Below the pieces are notes generated by a model. It was given only the letters and a program-made list of their open reading frames with translations. It was not told the DNA's origin and did not search any database. Below are positions 10,896-20,540 of a stretch of DNA of 64,000 nt, one piece after another. This DNA comes from Proteles cristata cristata (lineage: Eukaryota > Chordata > Mammalia > Carnivora > Hyaenidae), in NCBI GenBank assembly GCA_017311185.1, contig JAESUZ010003505.1, positions 1,612,001-1,676,000 on the forward strand. Direction: 5' to 3'. A program made the translations under genes and the position numbers. Position 1 is the first letter of the stretch. Every line of letters starts with the position of its first letter.

Positions 10896-11797
10896 TCTTA
10901 AAAAATATAGTACATGTCTTTTATTGAAAATTTTCATTCCATTAGAAAAGAACAAATATTTCTTGGTTTAACAGCCAAGTTTTTTGAACCACAAAATAAA
11001 TATTTTCCACAAGTGTTTTTGGTTCAGAGACCTACTGGTGATTCTACAATCTGTTTCCTTTATTTCCACTTACTTTTTTATTAACTCATTCATATTTTTA
11101 AAGACTATAAAGACTGAAGCAATGAAAATGCTGATCGGTATTACCATTTTCTGCTTTACATGTTACACATCTCTTTGTGTGTTTGGAAAACAGTTTATAT
11201 AAAGTTCCAGCAATGTGAAGTCAATAAATGGAGTAGAAAATAATGAGATTTCAGAGATATTTACACCCGTTTTGATGGGAAGTCTTTGCTTCTAAAGTTC
11301 TTGGGAGGGGAAGGGGGAAAAAAAGCCCTTTTCACTCTAACATGTTGACCTTTGAATCTGAATTAGTGTGGTATCAGTGGCAAAATCTGAACTGTAAAAT
11401 GAATCTGTTAGGATTAAGGGTTTAGCTGTTGCATGGCTAAATGGGTCAAGCTCTCTTAACTGATGGATTTAACTGATGCCACCCAAAAGACGAAAAGTTT
11501 GGGTTCAGACAAACCTGCCAGCTTTCAATATTTCTAGTATATCACACTTTTCCCGAGATTCACAAACTCTCAAGTTTTGGAAAGAAAAAAATTCACTTTT
11601 CCAACTTTTCTGAGCCAGACTTACTAAAGGAAAAGTGAGCACTCACTCTCCTAATACCTAACTGCTCAGGGCGACACAGTTTTATGGTAACTAAAGTTGG
11701 AAAAATTTAAGCAGTACCACTGATCTGCCTTCATTCCTCTGATAATTTATTCCAGCTTTTAGGAATATTCCCAAATATACTGTACTGGTGAGAAGAA
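10896..11797. other. Single-copy DNA between the two 37-base repeats
   Basis: About 0.9 kb of AT-rich DNA without a recognised repeat, poly(A) tail or long frame. A 72-codon frame at 10984-11202 (plus) encodes a hydrophobic segment, but it lacks any support as a gene. Confidence 0.4.
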
Positions 11798-11834
11798 TAT
11801 TAAGTATGTCATTGGGCAAATTTGATTCACAAGG
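11798..11834 (+). repeat. Copy 2 of the perfect 37-base direct repeat
   Basis: Identical over 37 bases to 10859-10895, 939 bases downstream. It is too long for an L1-type target-site duplication and there is no transposon end next to it. Confidence 0.97.
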
Positions 11835-12006
11835 GTAAAAAATAGAGACTACTATGCTTCTATTAATCATGTGCAGAACATTTTAATAGGATAAATGGGT
11901 ATAAATTGAATTCAGTTTCTTGTATCCATTAAAATAAAGAAATGCTTACACACATTTATCAGCTGATATAGGGAGCTAGTAAATGGTTAAAAAAAGCAAA
12001 TCTTGG

Positions 12007-12252
12007 AGTGCCTGGGTGGCTCAGTTGCTTAAGCGTCTGACTTCAGGTCAGGTCATGATCTTGTGGTTCGTGGGTTTGAGCCCCCTGTCAGGCTCTGTGC
12101 TGACAGCTCAGAGGCTGGAGCCTGCTTCATATTCTGTATCTCCTTCCCTTTCTCTCCCTCCCCCACTCATGCTCTCTCTCACATGCGCACTCTCTCTCTT
12201 CTTTCTCTCAAAAATAAATGAAAACATCTTTAAAACTTTAAAAGAAGAATAT
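12007..12252 (+). mobile_element. Feline CAN SINE (older type), first of a tandem pair
   Basis: Head AGTGCCTGGGTGGCTCAG, short spacer GTGCTGACAGCTCAGAGG, an enlarged TC/CA-rich tract (CTCTCTCACATGCGCACTCTC) and an AAAAATAAATG tail. The flank AAAAAGCAAATCTTGG upstream pairs with AAAAATACAAATCTCGG downstream (12253-12275) as an imperfect duplication. Confidence 0.9.
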
Positions 12253-12275
12253 AGTTAAAAAAAAATACAAATCTC

Positions 12276-12488
12276 GGGGCACCTGGATGGCTCAGTCAGT
12301 TGAGTGTCAGTTGAGCATGTGACTTTGGCTCAGGTCATGATCTCGCAGTCTATGAGTTCCAGCCCCACATCAGGCTCTGTGCTAACACCTTGGAACCTAG
12401 AGCCTGCTTCAGATTCTGTGTCCCCCTGTCTCTCTCTTCCTCCGCCACTCATGGTCTCTCAAAAATAAATAAATATTAAAGAAAAAAA
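12276..12488 (+). mobile_element. Feline CAN SINE, second of a tandem pair
   Basis: Head GGGGCACCTGGATGGCTCAG, with a small internal repeat GTCAGTTGAG (TCAGTCAGTTGAGTGTCAGTTGAGC) in the tRNA-like part, then a TC-rich tract and AAAAATAAATAAATA tail. It inserted into the same A-rich target as its neighbour. The downstream flank AAAGAAAATCTC again resembles the AAATCTC target. Confidence 0.9.
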
Positions 12489-12490
12489 GA

Positions 12491-13439
12491 AAATCTCATG
12501 CTCAAGTTTTATTTCTAGAGCCTACATTAATGCCTATATAATTCCCATAGTTGTTTCATAGATTTAGAATTAGTCTCCCCCATCTGTTAATTAAAAATGC
12601 AAAACCTGAGAAGTCACCCAGGCCTTACCGATCTTTCCCCCAATTCCCGACCCATTTGCTCACAATGAAAATTAAGACTCGAGGTAATGGTCACTGTAAA
12701 TTTTTCCGAACAATCATAGGGAAGTGACTAATTCTGAATAGACTTAGGAAAATTATCTTTATAAAAGCTTCCTCTCAAGAGTACTAGGCTCTCTGGTGGC
12801 TGCGCTGTACATCCCCCCACCCCTCACCCTAATGCAAGTGAAAGTGTGGATGAATGCAGATTTTTCCATTTAATTTCCACAAAGTGTGTGTTCTCCTACA
12901 TGGGTTCATATTGCTGCCTAATGAAATAATGAGCTAGTAGGCAGTGGGGGAGTGGTGGCATGAGAGGGGAGGAACCATCCTAAAAGGTCTATTATCCTGT
13001 CAATATGGACACAGAACTCTCATTAATGTTAATTAGGTTTACCCGCCAGTACAAAGGGGAGGCTAGACCTTAAACAGCAAGTTTGAGAAATCCTATCTAG
13101 CAATGCAAAACATAGGGGGGAAAATTAGCAGTCCTTCCTGCCTCCAAGCAACCTTAACTCGTGTAAAGACATTTATGTGGCCATTAACTCAAGCAGAAAT
13201 TGAACTTGTCAGCATTACATGCAGAATGTATATAAGGGTAACTGTTCATGAACAATTTCTCAAATGAATTAAATACAAACTGGATTTATTTCTAGGCAGT
13301 AGATGTACTCTGTCCATCATCTTCTTAATTGAAGAACTGCAAGGGGTGTAGGCTGGATGGAGCCTTTGTGCCTGCTTGCCTTGAAGGGGGAAGACGAGGG
13401 ATCGAAAGACAGAATTGCTGTTGAAGATTTGGCTTATGA
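12491..13439. other. Single-copy DNA, no gene seen
   Basis: About 0.95 kb without recognised repeats. It holds several homeodomain-type TAAT/ATTA motifs, for example CATTAATGTTAATTAGG near 13020. A minus-strand 148-codon frame (13246-13692) overlaps the L2 that follows and is unlikely to be a gene. Confidence 0.4.
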
Positions 13440-14153
13440 ATAAAACCAAAAACCCAAAGTCATCCTTGTCTTCTGTCTTTGTCACATTGCCCGTATCTGA
13501 CCCATCAGCAAATCCTGTTACTTTCCTTAAATCTGAAATCAGTGCACTTTTCCTCACCTGCCCCTCTCTCACTCGGATCCAACTCAACATGTGTCTTCCC
13601 CTGATTATTGTAACAGGGATCACCGGGACTTCTCTGTAGCGCCACAGAAAGGCCACAATGTCCCTTTTAATGTGAAACTCAAAGCCTGTCATCCTTTACT
13701 TATTTCCTTCAATGGCTGGCTATTTACCTCAGAGTGAACGCTGCGCAGTGATCCTCAAGGTAGACGCCACCCCCACCCATAACCTCTCTGAACTCACACA
13801 CTTCAATTGTCCCCAGTCACTTCTCTCAAGCCACACTGCCTCGTTGAGGTTCTGTGGGCATGCCAGTCATCTCTGGCCTCGAGGCCTTCCTACGCGCTGT
13901 TCCCCCGACCGCCCTACATGGAATAGCAGCCTTCCTCCATACTTCCTGCGCTCCCTCTGCCTTTCTCTGTCTCCTTTTGCGGAATGGGGCATATCACCAT
14001 AATAAGTACACGGTTATTAATGCATCTGTCTACACCTGTCAGCCCCCAAGAGAATGCACTCTCCATGAGGGCACTGTGTCTGGGTGTCTGATATTTACCC
14101 AGAACCCTGGACATTGTGCAAGACATAGTAGACACTCAACAATTTCCTGAAGA
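13440..14153 (+). mobile_element. L2 LINE 3' region, sense
   Basis: The motifs run in L2 order: ACCAAAAACCCAAAGTCATC, CATCAGCAAATCCTGTTAC, GATTATTGTAACAG, AGCCACACTGCCTCGTTGAG, GCGCTGTTCCC, GAATGCACTCTCCATGAGGG, then GACATAGTAGACACTCAACA. The match is good for such an old family. It contains three short frames on both strands that are by-products. Confidence 0.8.
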
Positions 14154-16199
14154 AACGAAGTTAACCATTGTTGTGGCAGTTGAGAATACACTGTATTCAC
14201 TCTCCCTTTCTAATAGAGAGTGCACCCTTGTTCTTAGGCATCTAAAAATGTTGCCATATTTTAGCAAGAGATAGAGCCACCGGTCAGTTTGGATATTCTC
14301 ATTTGGATAACATTACTTCCAGATTTCTTTATTTGTTCCCACATTGGATGTTTAAGAATATCTTTTTCACTCAGTGCCTTTTATTGTTAAATATCTTACT
14401 TGAAGGCCACACATATTTTTTCCATTTCAAGGTCATTGCACAAATCCTTGTAGAGACATGATAGCCTCCTTTTCATTAATTTTTTTTTTTATGTTTTGTT
14501 AACCCCGGACCTGTCTCGAAATCAGAGTTGCAAAGAGAAAAGAACCGGTATCTTATACAGCACAATCACAAGTGCTCGAAACAGGAGTATGAGCGGGAGC
14601 CTGCACACCTGAATAATGCAACCTACTGGTGTTCGTAGGTAACATGTTGACAGAGGTTGACACTTAGTAGGTGAGTACCGTGTGGTTGTCAGCTGGTATG
14701 AAGACTTGGAGCTCATTCTGCAGTCAAAATAAAGGAGGAAGGACAAAGTCCATGTTTGAAATCTCTGCTCCAGCACCGTGGGAGCCTAAAGCATTTCTGA
14801 TGGCGCCACGGTTCCCACTGCCCCTGTGCTTTCTAAGCACAGAGTTGGCCACCTTGAAGCTTAAACAAGCTGTCTATTAACTGTCCGCATTTTGGTACAT
14901 TCTGTTCGTCATGACAATTAAAAGTACATTTTTTATCCTCAAACATGTATGTACTTTTGTTATGTTCATGACAATCATGTATAATGGAAAGTAAGCAAAA
15001 GAGAAAATCTGGGAGAGAAAGTATCTAACAGAAGGTCCCTATTATGATTTTAGTGGTTCCGAAAAAAATGTCTAATAGAAAGGGCTAAGCCTACAGTAAA
15101 AGAGTTCAAGGAGTGGGGAATCTTCCTTATGTGTTGTTGCATTTAACTGGTTGCTTCTTGTATAGTATGATTTTTTGTTTTGTTTTGTTTTAAAAAATGT
15201 TGATGGGAACATCTACAATATTACTATGTTGTGCTGTATGGGAATTTAGTCACAGAATTAGACTTTATAAAGAATCGTGGTTTCTTCCACCTTTGTCGTA
15301 ATGCCTATCATGAGTAAAGCATGCTCTTAAACTCATAAAAGTAATTAGGGATGTGATCTGTGGAAATACTTTTACATTGTTATAAGGCTATTTGCATCGC
15401 CTCTCATTTAGAACAGAATTGCTTTGTGTTTCTAAATTGGGGTCTTTTTCTTCTCCTTCTTGTTCTTCTTCTAAATCATAGAGGTTGTGCTTTCTTTGTC
15501 TGAACAATGAATAAGAGCCTTATCTGCAAATTGTTGCCTCGCCAGGCTCCTTTTTAGGTAGACTTGGCAATTCAGTTTCCTCTTCCTCCTCTCAGTGAAT
15601 GAATAGACTGAGGAAGCCTTCTACCTCTCTGACGCTGGGAATTGAATTACTGTACAACACATTAAGCAAAGAAAATGCAGAGCAACAGCAATTAGATTAT
15701 GTTCTCATTTTCCTGAGAGGAGGCTCTCCACAGACAGAGAATGAGGAGACAAATGGTATAAGAAGATGGACATAGAGATCAGGAAGTGAAGAAAGAAGAC
15801 ATTAGGGCTTGAGCTGGGCCACCTGACAAAGGACTAAAAAGAAGGGACTGAGACTTGGCTTATGTTGTTTCCACTCTGTGTTATCTCCACCTCAGCCAAC
15901 AGTCAGTGTGAAGGATATTTGAGATCAAGGTGTAAATTCCTAGGTTTTCCTAGAGAAAGACTTCACGTTTGGGACCGATTTGAGCTCACACAAAGTGAAC
16001 AGTCAGCCAGGCAGCAATGTCCAGAGCAGAGCTCTTACTATCTTAACATAGACCTCTCAGCCCGACAAGGGACCTCATCAGCATTATAGAGTCTTCCTAC
16101 CACCTGAAAAGGCTTTTCTGTCCTGGGTCAGTTGCGTACATTCCACAGTCCCACTCGCCATGGCTGATTGGGAGCTACTGATGCTAATGATTTCACATA
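14154..16199. other. Single-copy DNA, no gene seen
   Basis: About 2 kb without a recognised interspersed repeat. Minor features: an oligo(T) run near 14480, a perfect 10-base inverted repeat at 14920-14929 / 14949-14958, and a (TTC)-rich patch near 15450-15472. None of the short frames here shows a protein motif. Confidence 0.4.
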
Positions 16200-16300
16200 A
16201 CAAACTTCTTTCAACTCATTTGACTCACACAACAAGCTTGAAAGGTAGATTTTATTTTTATCTTAATGTTACATATGAAGTCACTGAAGTATAATGAGTG
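16200..16300 (-). mobile_element. MIR SINE fragment, antisense
   Basis: CTCATTTGACTCACACAACA, then GGTAGATTTTATTTTTATC and TGAAGTCACTGAAG follow the antisense MIR order (TCATTTAATCCTCACAACA, GAGGTA...ATTATCCCCATTTTAC, GAGGAAACTGAGG). Confidence 0.55.
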
Positions 16301-16324
16301 ACGTTGGATTAATGAAGGTAGTTG

Positions 16325-16680
16325 CTACTCATTTTGTATTTACTAATTGCTAGGCGCTGCCCTAAGCATGTTCTATATGCTATCAAATTTTTTAAAATTA
16401 ATTTCTTAATTTTGAGAGAGAATATGTGTGTGTGGGTGAGTTGGGGGTGCAGAGAGAGATGGAGAGAGAGAATCCCAAACAGGCTCTGCACCATGAACGC
16501 AGAGCCTGACGTGGCGTTTGTACTCACAAACCATGAGAAAATGACCTGAGCTGAAACCAAGAGTTGGATGCTTAACTGACTGAGCCACCTAGGCACCCCC
16601 TGCTATCAAACTTAATCCTCAGTATAACCCCGTGAAGTGGATGCTCTTGTCATTATGTGTGGATAATGGATAGTTCACCA
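16325..16680 (-). mobile_element. MIR SINE, antisense, split by a SINE
   Basis: The left part ends with GCTAGGCGCTGCCCTAAGCATG and ATGCTATCAAA. The right part resumes at 16601 with CTTAATCCTCAGTATAACCCCG and GATGCTCTTGTCATT. Together they follow antisense MIR around the SINE at 16390-16600. Confidence 0.6.
16390..16600 (-). mobile_element. Feline CAN SINE (older type) inside a MIR
   Basis: Minus-strand copy with GAGAGAGAATGTGT-like TC complement (partly turned into a GT run), ATGACCTGAGCTGAAACC and GAGCCACCTAGGCACCCC. The short duplication TGCTATCAAA occurs at 16379-16388 and 16601-16610. Confidence 0.92.
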
Positions 16681-16685
16681 CCACC

Positions 16686-16719
<34 letters not shown>

Positions 16720-16724
16720 TCACC
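16676..16724. repeat. Compound trinucleotide microsatellite (CAC)n(ATC)n
   Basis: About nine CAC/ACC units run directly into about eight ATC units. Both six-frame readings give homopolymer amino-acid runs (His, Pro, Ser, Asp, Gly), which explains the frames at 16653-16953. A CA-rich patch follows at about 16797-16848. Confidence 0.97.
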
Positions 16725-17569
16725 TTTGAAAGTCAGGGCACCATACTTAAGCCACCTGAACACAGAGGGTGGTATTTCATACCCACAATCTTCTATACAC
16801 ACATGTGAGCATGCTTGCACATGGACACACAAACACACACACACACTTTTCCCACCACCATCCTCTTCTCAACCAAACTGTCTGTCCAGGCTGATGGATG
16901 CAAGAAAATGCCAACAACACAGTACCTATTCATACTTAGCTCTCCATGTTTAAGGTAGAAAACAATGTATGTGAAGGAGCTTTATAAACCATGAATGGCA
17001 ATATAGACTCAGATTTGTATTATTTGAAAACCTTTTATTCAACTTTATTGAGGTATAATTTACATACAGTAAAATTTTCTCATTTAAGTGTACGTTCCAA
17101 TGAATTTTGACACATTTGTGCACTGTGTAACCACTACCACAATCAAAGTACAGCTCATTTTCATCCTCCCAAAAATGTTGTTCTTTTTTTTTTTTCTTGA
17201 TCCTTCCCAGTGAATTCTACTCTTCTGTCTTTGCAAACAGCCATTGATATGCCTTCTGTCAAAATGGATGGGCCTTTTTAAAGAATATCATTAGAATGGA
17301 CTTATACTGTATATACGCTTTTATATCCTTGGAGTTGAATGTCAGTATCTCATTCTTTTTTATTGCTGAGGATTAGTCCGCTGAATACATGTAACATAAT
17401 TCATTTACCCTTTTACTTGTTGATACATAGTTGTTTCCAGTTTAAACTGTTGTCAATAGACCTGCTATGATCATTTGTGTAGAAGTCCTTGCAAGGATAT
17501 ATGTTTTCATTTACCTTTGGTCGATCCCCAGAGATAGAAGAACTGAGTCATATAGTAAGCATATGTTAA

Positions 17570-17788
17570 TTAAAAACTTTTTTTAAGTTTATTTATTTAT
17601 TTTGAGAAAGACAAAGGCAGCGTGAGCAGGGGAAGGGTAGAGAAAGAGGGAGAGAGAGAACCCCAACCAGTTTCCACACTGTCCACAAAAGACCTGAGGC
17701 ACAGCTCAAACTCATGAAGGTGGGAGATCATGACCTGAGCTGAAACTGAGAGTCAGATGGTTACCCTACTGAGCCACCCAGGTGCCCC
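17570..17788 (-). mobile_element. Feline CAN SINE (older type) in L1M
   Basis: T-rich tail complement, TTTATTTATTTTGAGAAAG, ATGACCTGAGCTGAAACTG and GAGCCACCCAGGTGCCCC. Imperfect duplication AGCATATGTTA / AGTATATGTCA (17559-17569 and 17789-17799). Confidence 0.92.
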
Positions 17789-17929
17789 AGTATATGTCAG
17801 TTTTATAAGAAACTGGAAAACTGTTTTGTGAAGTAGTTGTACCCCTTTGCTTTCCTACCAGCACTCTGTGAGAAACCCAGCTGGTTCCCAAACTCATCAA
17901 TACCTGGTATGGTCAGTTTTTCTTTTCAT

Positions 17930-18360
17930 AACTTTTTTTTAAGATATAATAGCCAAAAAACAATTGGTTAGTTTCAAGTATACAACATAATGATTCAACA
18001 TTTGTATATATTGCAGAATGGTCGCCACAGTAAGTCTCGATGATGTCCATCATCATGCTTAGTTACAGAATATTTGTTTCTTGTGATGAGATCTTTGAAG
18101 ATTTTTCTCTCTTAGCAACATTCAAATATGCAATAGAGTATTATTAATGATAGTTGTCATGCCGTACATTACATCCCCATGAATTACTTATGTTATGACA
18201 AGAAGTTTGTACCTTTTGACTCCATCCCATTTTGCCCACCCCTTAAGCCCACTGCTGGCAACTGCAAACTTCTTCTGTATCTATGAGCTCAGTTTGTTTG
18301 TTTTATATTCCGCATGTAAGTGAGATCCTATAGTTTATGTCTTGATATTTGGTTAATCTT
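17930..18360 (-). mobile_element. Younger L1 (L1MA-like) 3' fragment, antisense
   Basis: The run TTTAAGATATAATAGCC, TACAACATAATGATTCAACA, TTGTATATATTGCAGAATGG, TCTTGTGATGAGATC, CGTACATTACATCCCCATGA and CATGTAAGTGAGATCCTATAG matches the antisense 3' UTR of L1MA-type elements. The older L1 resumes beyond it, so it inserted into that element. The 3' UTR-type sequence occurs a second time here, which cannot be a continuation of the host element. Confidence 0.65.
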
Positions 18361-18381
18361 ATTAATTTCTACCATTCTAAT

Positions 18382-18590
18382 TTTTAAAAATTTTTTAAAT
18401 TTATTTCTGAGAGAGAGAGACAGTGTGAACAAGGGAAGGTCAGAGACAGAGGGAGACACAGAATCTGAAACAGGCTCCAGGTTCTGAGCTGTCAGCACAA
18501 AGCCCGACGCGGGGCTCGAACTCACAAACTGTGAAATCATGACCTGAGCTGAAGTCAGACACTTAACTGACTTAGCCATCCAGGTGCCCC
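18382..18590 (-). mobile_element. Feline CAN SINE (older type) in the L1 stack
   Basis: TTTATTTCTGAGAGAGAGAG, GGAAGGTCAGAGACAG, GCCCGACGCGGGGCTCGAA, ATGACCTGAGCTGAAGTC and CCATCCAGGTGCCCC. The duplication 18363-18381 / 18591-18609 matches in 17 of 19 bases. Confidence 0.94.
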
Positions 18591-19489
18591 TAATTTCTGC
18601 CGTTCTAATCATTATTCAATGATATTTCATTATGGCTCTAATTTGCTTTTCTCTGATGACTAATGATATTGAGGGTTTTTTTTTTTCATATGTTTATTAG
18701 CTACTTGTATACCTTTATTTGCAAGTGTCCATTTACATCTTTTGTCCTTTTTTTGCCTTTGATTGATGAGTTAAAAGCATTTGTTACACATTCTGCTGAA
18801 TACTAGTCCTTGGTTAATGGCTTAACATTTCATTTTCTTAATGATTAATTTTGATGAATGTTAACTTTGACAAAGTCCATTTTCTTTTCTTTTATGTTTT
18901 TTTTTCTTTGTATGTCCTAAGAAATATATACCTCTCAAACAGTTGTGAAGAGCATCTATGTTTCCTTCCAGAAATCGTATAATTGGAATGTTTATATTTA
19001 TTTCTAAGCTCTATTTTGAGTTAGTTTTTGTTTATTATTTATGGTCAGTGATTAGATATATATTTTTTCCCTAAAGTTATACAGATTTTCTAGAACCCTA
19101 TCGAAAAAGTATCCTTTCCCCTTGATTACCTTCCTACCTTTGTCAAATATCAATTGACCATGTGTGTATAGCTCTATTTCTTAAGTTGGTATTTTTAGTT
19201 TAAACATTACAGATAAAAACTTGATGAGATTTTTTTAAGATGAGAAATTTGTGTTGCATATTTTGAGTAGGCTGAACTCAAAATTCAGTCTTCTTGTCCT
19301 AGGTCATTAATAAATACAAGATTTGGAGGAATTCTTATTACTCACATTTCCAGAGAAGGACATTTCCACTGATTATCCCACTAAGGAGAAGACAGAAGAA
19401 TTTAGTTTTTTGGCAAACATTCCTTGTTTCTCTTCTCACCTCCTTCCTTGCCCTTCCCTATCACAGAGATTGTAGCTAATTAAATTGAT

Positions 19490-20265
19490 GGGAGCCGGAG
19501 ACCCAGGACTCTCTGAAAAGTGACATCTGGGCCCACACTTGAAAAGAGAGAATGAGCTGGGATAATATCTGGCAGATCGTCCTCAGCAGAAGGATAGCAA
19601 GTACAAAGACCTGAGGTCCTCTAATTAGCGTGCAAGAATTTCTGTGGTAGAATTCATAGAGGTGGGACTAAGCAGGGGGAAAGGAGCTCAAGATATAAAG
19701 GATACTCTTGCTGTCATAGACAACATGGTGAAAGGATAAGGGTTGGAAAAGACCACATGGATACAGTTATGAAGGGGCATGAATACTGGGTATGGCAGAT
19801 GAGTTTGAATTCCGAGGCAACGAGGAACCACTTACCTAAGGAGTACCATGATAGGAAGGGTGTTTTAAGAAGATTAAAATGGGCCTGGGTGGCTTAGTCT
19901 TGATTTCTGTTCAGGTCAAGATCTCATGGTTCATGGGATAGAGCCCCATGTTGGGTTCTGCACTGACAGCGTAGATTCTTGGGATTCTTTCTCTCCCTAT
20001 CTCTCTACCCCTCCCCCACCTCTCTCTCTCTCACACACACATTCTTTCTCTTTTAAAATAAATAAACATTTAAAAAAGAAGATCAATTCAGAGACATCTT
20101 GTGTACAGTCACCACTGAATAATTAACTCTTTAACTTGATTTTTAGAGTGAGTTTGAATCAAGAAGGAGATAGGTGGCACCCATTCAAGAGGCTGCTGCA
20201 ATAATGCAGCCTGAAATAATTCCCATGGAAACTAGAATGAAAGGATCTAACAAGGTGGTGTTATA
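19490..20265 (-). mobile_element. L2 LINE 3' region, antisense, split by a SINE
   Basis: GACATCTGGGCCCACACTTG, AATGAGCTGGGATAATATCTGG, GTACAAAGACCTGAGGTCC and later CAAGAGGCTGCTGCAATAATGC follow the antisense L2 order seen at 2061 and 39240. The SINE at 19881-20075 lies between the halves. Confidence 0.65.
19881..20075 (+). mobile_element. Feline CAN SINE (older type), diverged
   Basis: Starts GGGCCTGGGTGGCTTAGTC, shortened in the head, B-box region GGGATAGAGCCCC, CTCTCTCTCTCACACACACA tract and AAAATAAATAAACATT tail. Duplication AAGAAGATTAAAA / AAGAAGATCAATT at 19867-19879 and 20076-20088. Confidence 0.9.
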
Positions 20266-20379
20266 TGTCAGGCATTAGTATCTCCTGATAACTAAAAGAT
20301 AAGAGCAACAATTTATGTTATCATACTGTCCCAGAAGTTTCTTCAGTTTCCACCAGACACCCTTGATTGACAAATGTTG

Positions 20380-20540
20380 TGTGCCTGTCTCTCTTGATGT
20401 ATGTATACCGCTGTCATGTATTTTTCAAGAGGGCAGCTGTTTTGATTTGTGTTGTTTCTACTTGGTTCAGCTGTATTCCAAGTACCTAGAAGAGAACCGA
20501 GCACACAGTAGGTGTCCAGTAAATAGTAGATGAATGAAAA
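20380..20540 (+). mobile_element. L2 LINE 3' end, sense
   Basis: CAAGAGGGCAGCTGTTTTG, TTGTGTTGTTTCTAC, CCAAGTACCTAGAAGAGAAC, ACACAGTAGGTGTCCAGTAA and GATGAATGAAAAG follow the L2 terminus (GAGGGCAGGGAC, CCAGCGCCTAGCAC, ACATAGTAGGTGCTCAATAA, TGAATGAATG). It lies in opposite orientation to the L2 just upstream. Confidence 0.65.

Larger units (their letters stand above)
17028..19195 (-). mobile_element. Old L1M element, antisense, hosting later insertions
   Basis: The plus strand matches antisense 3' UTR and ORF2 of an old L1: TTTATTGAGGTATAATTTAC, AACCACTACCACAATCAAAG, TTTTTATTGCTGAGGATTAG, CTGCTATGATCATTTGTG, GAGTCATATAGTAAGCATAT, CCTGGTATGGTCAG. After the insertions come CTAATTTGCTTTTCTCTGAT and finally CTTTGTCAAATATCAATTGACCA near 19150. 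Three younger insertions interrupt it (17570-17788, 17930-18360 and 18382-18590). Confidence 0.75.

Noticed and set aside
13246..13692. 148-codon minus-strand frame
   Set aside because: It overlaps the sense L2 fragment from about 13440 and reads through it in antisense. No motif was recognised.
16653..16953. Frames with His/Pro/Ser or Asp/Gly runs
   Set aside because: They are translations of the (CAC)n(ATC)n microsatellite.
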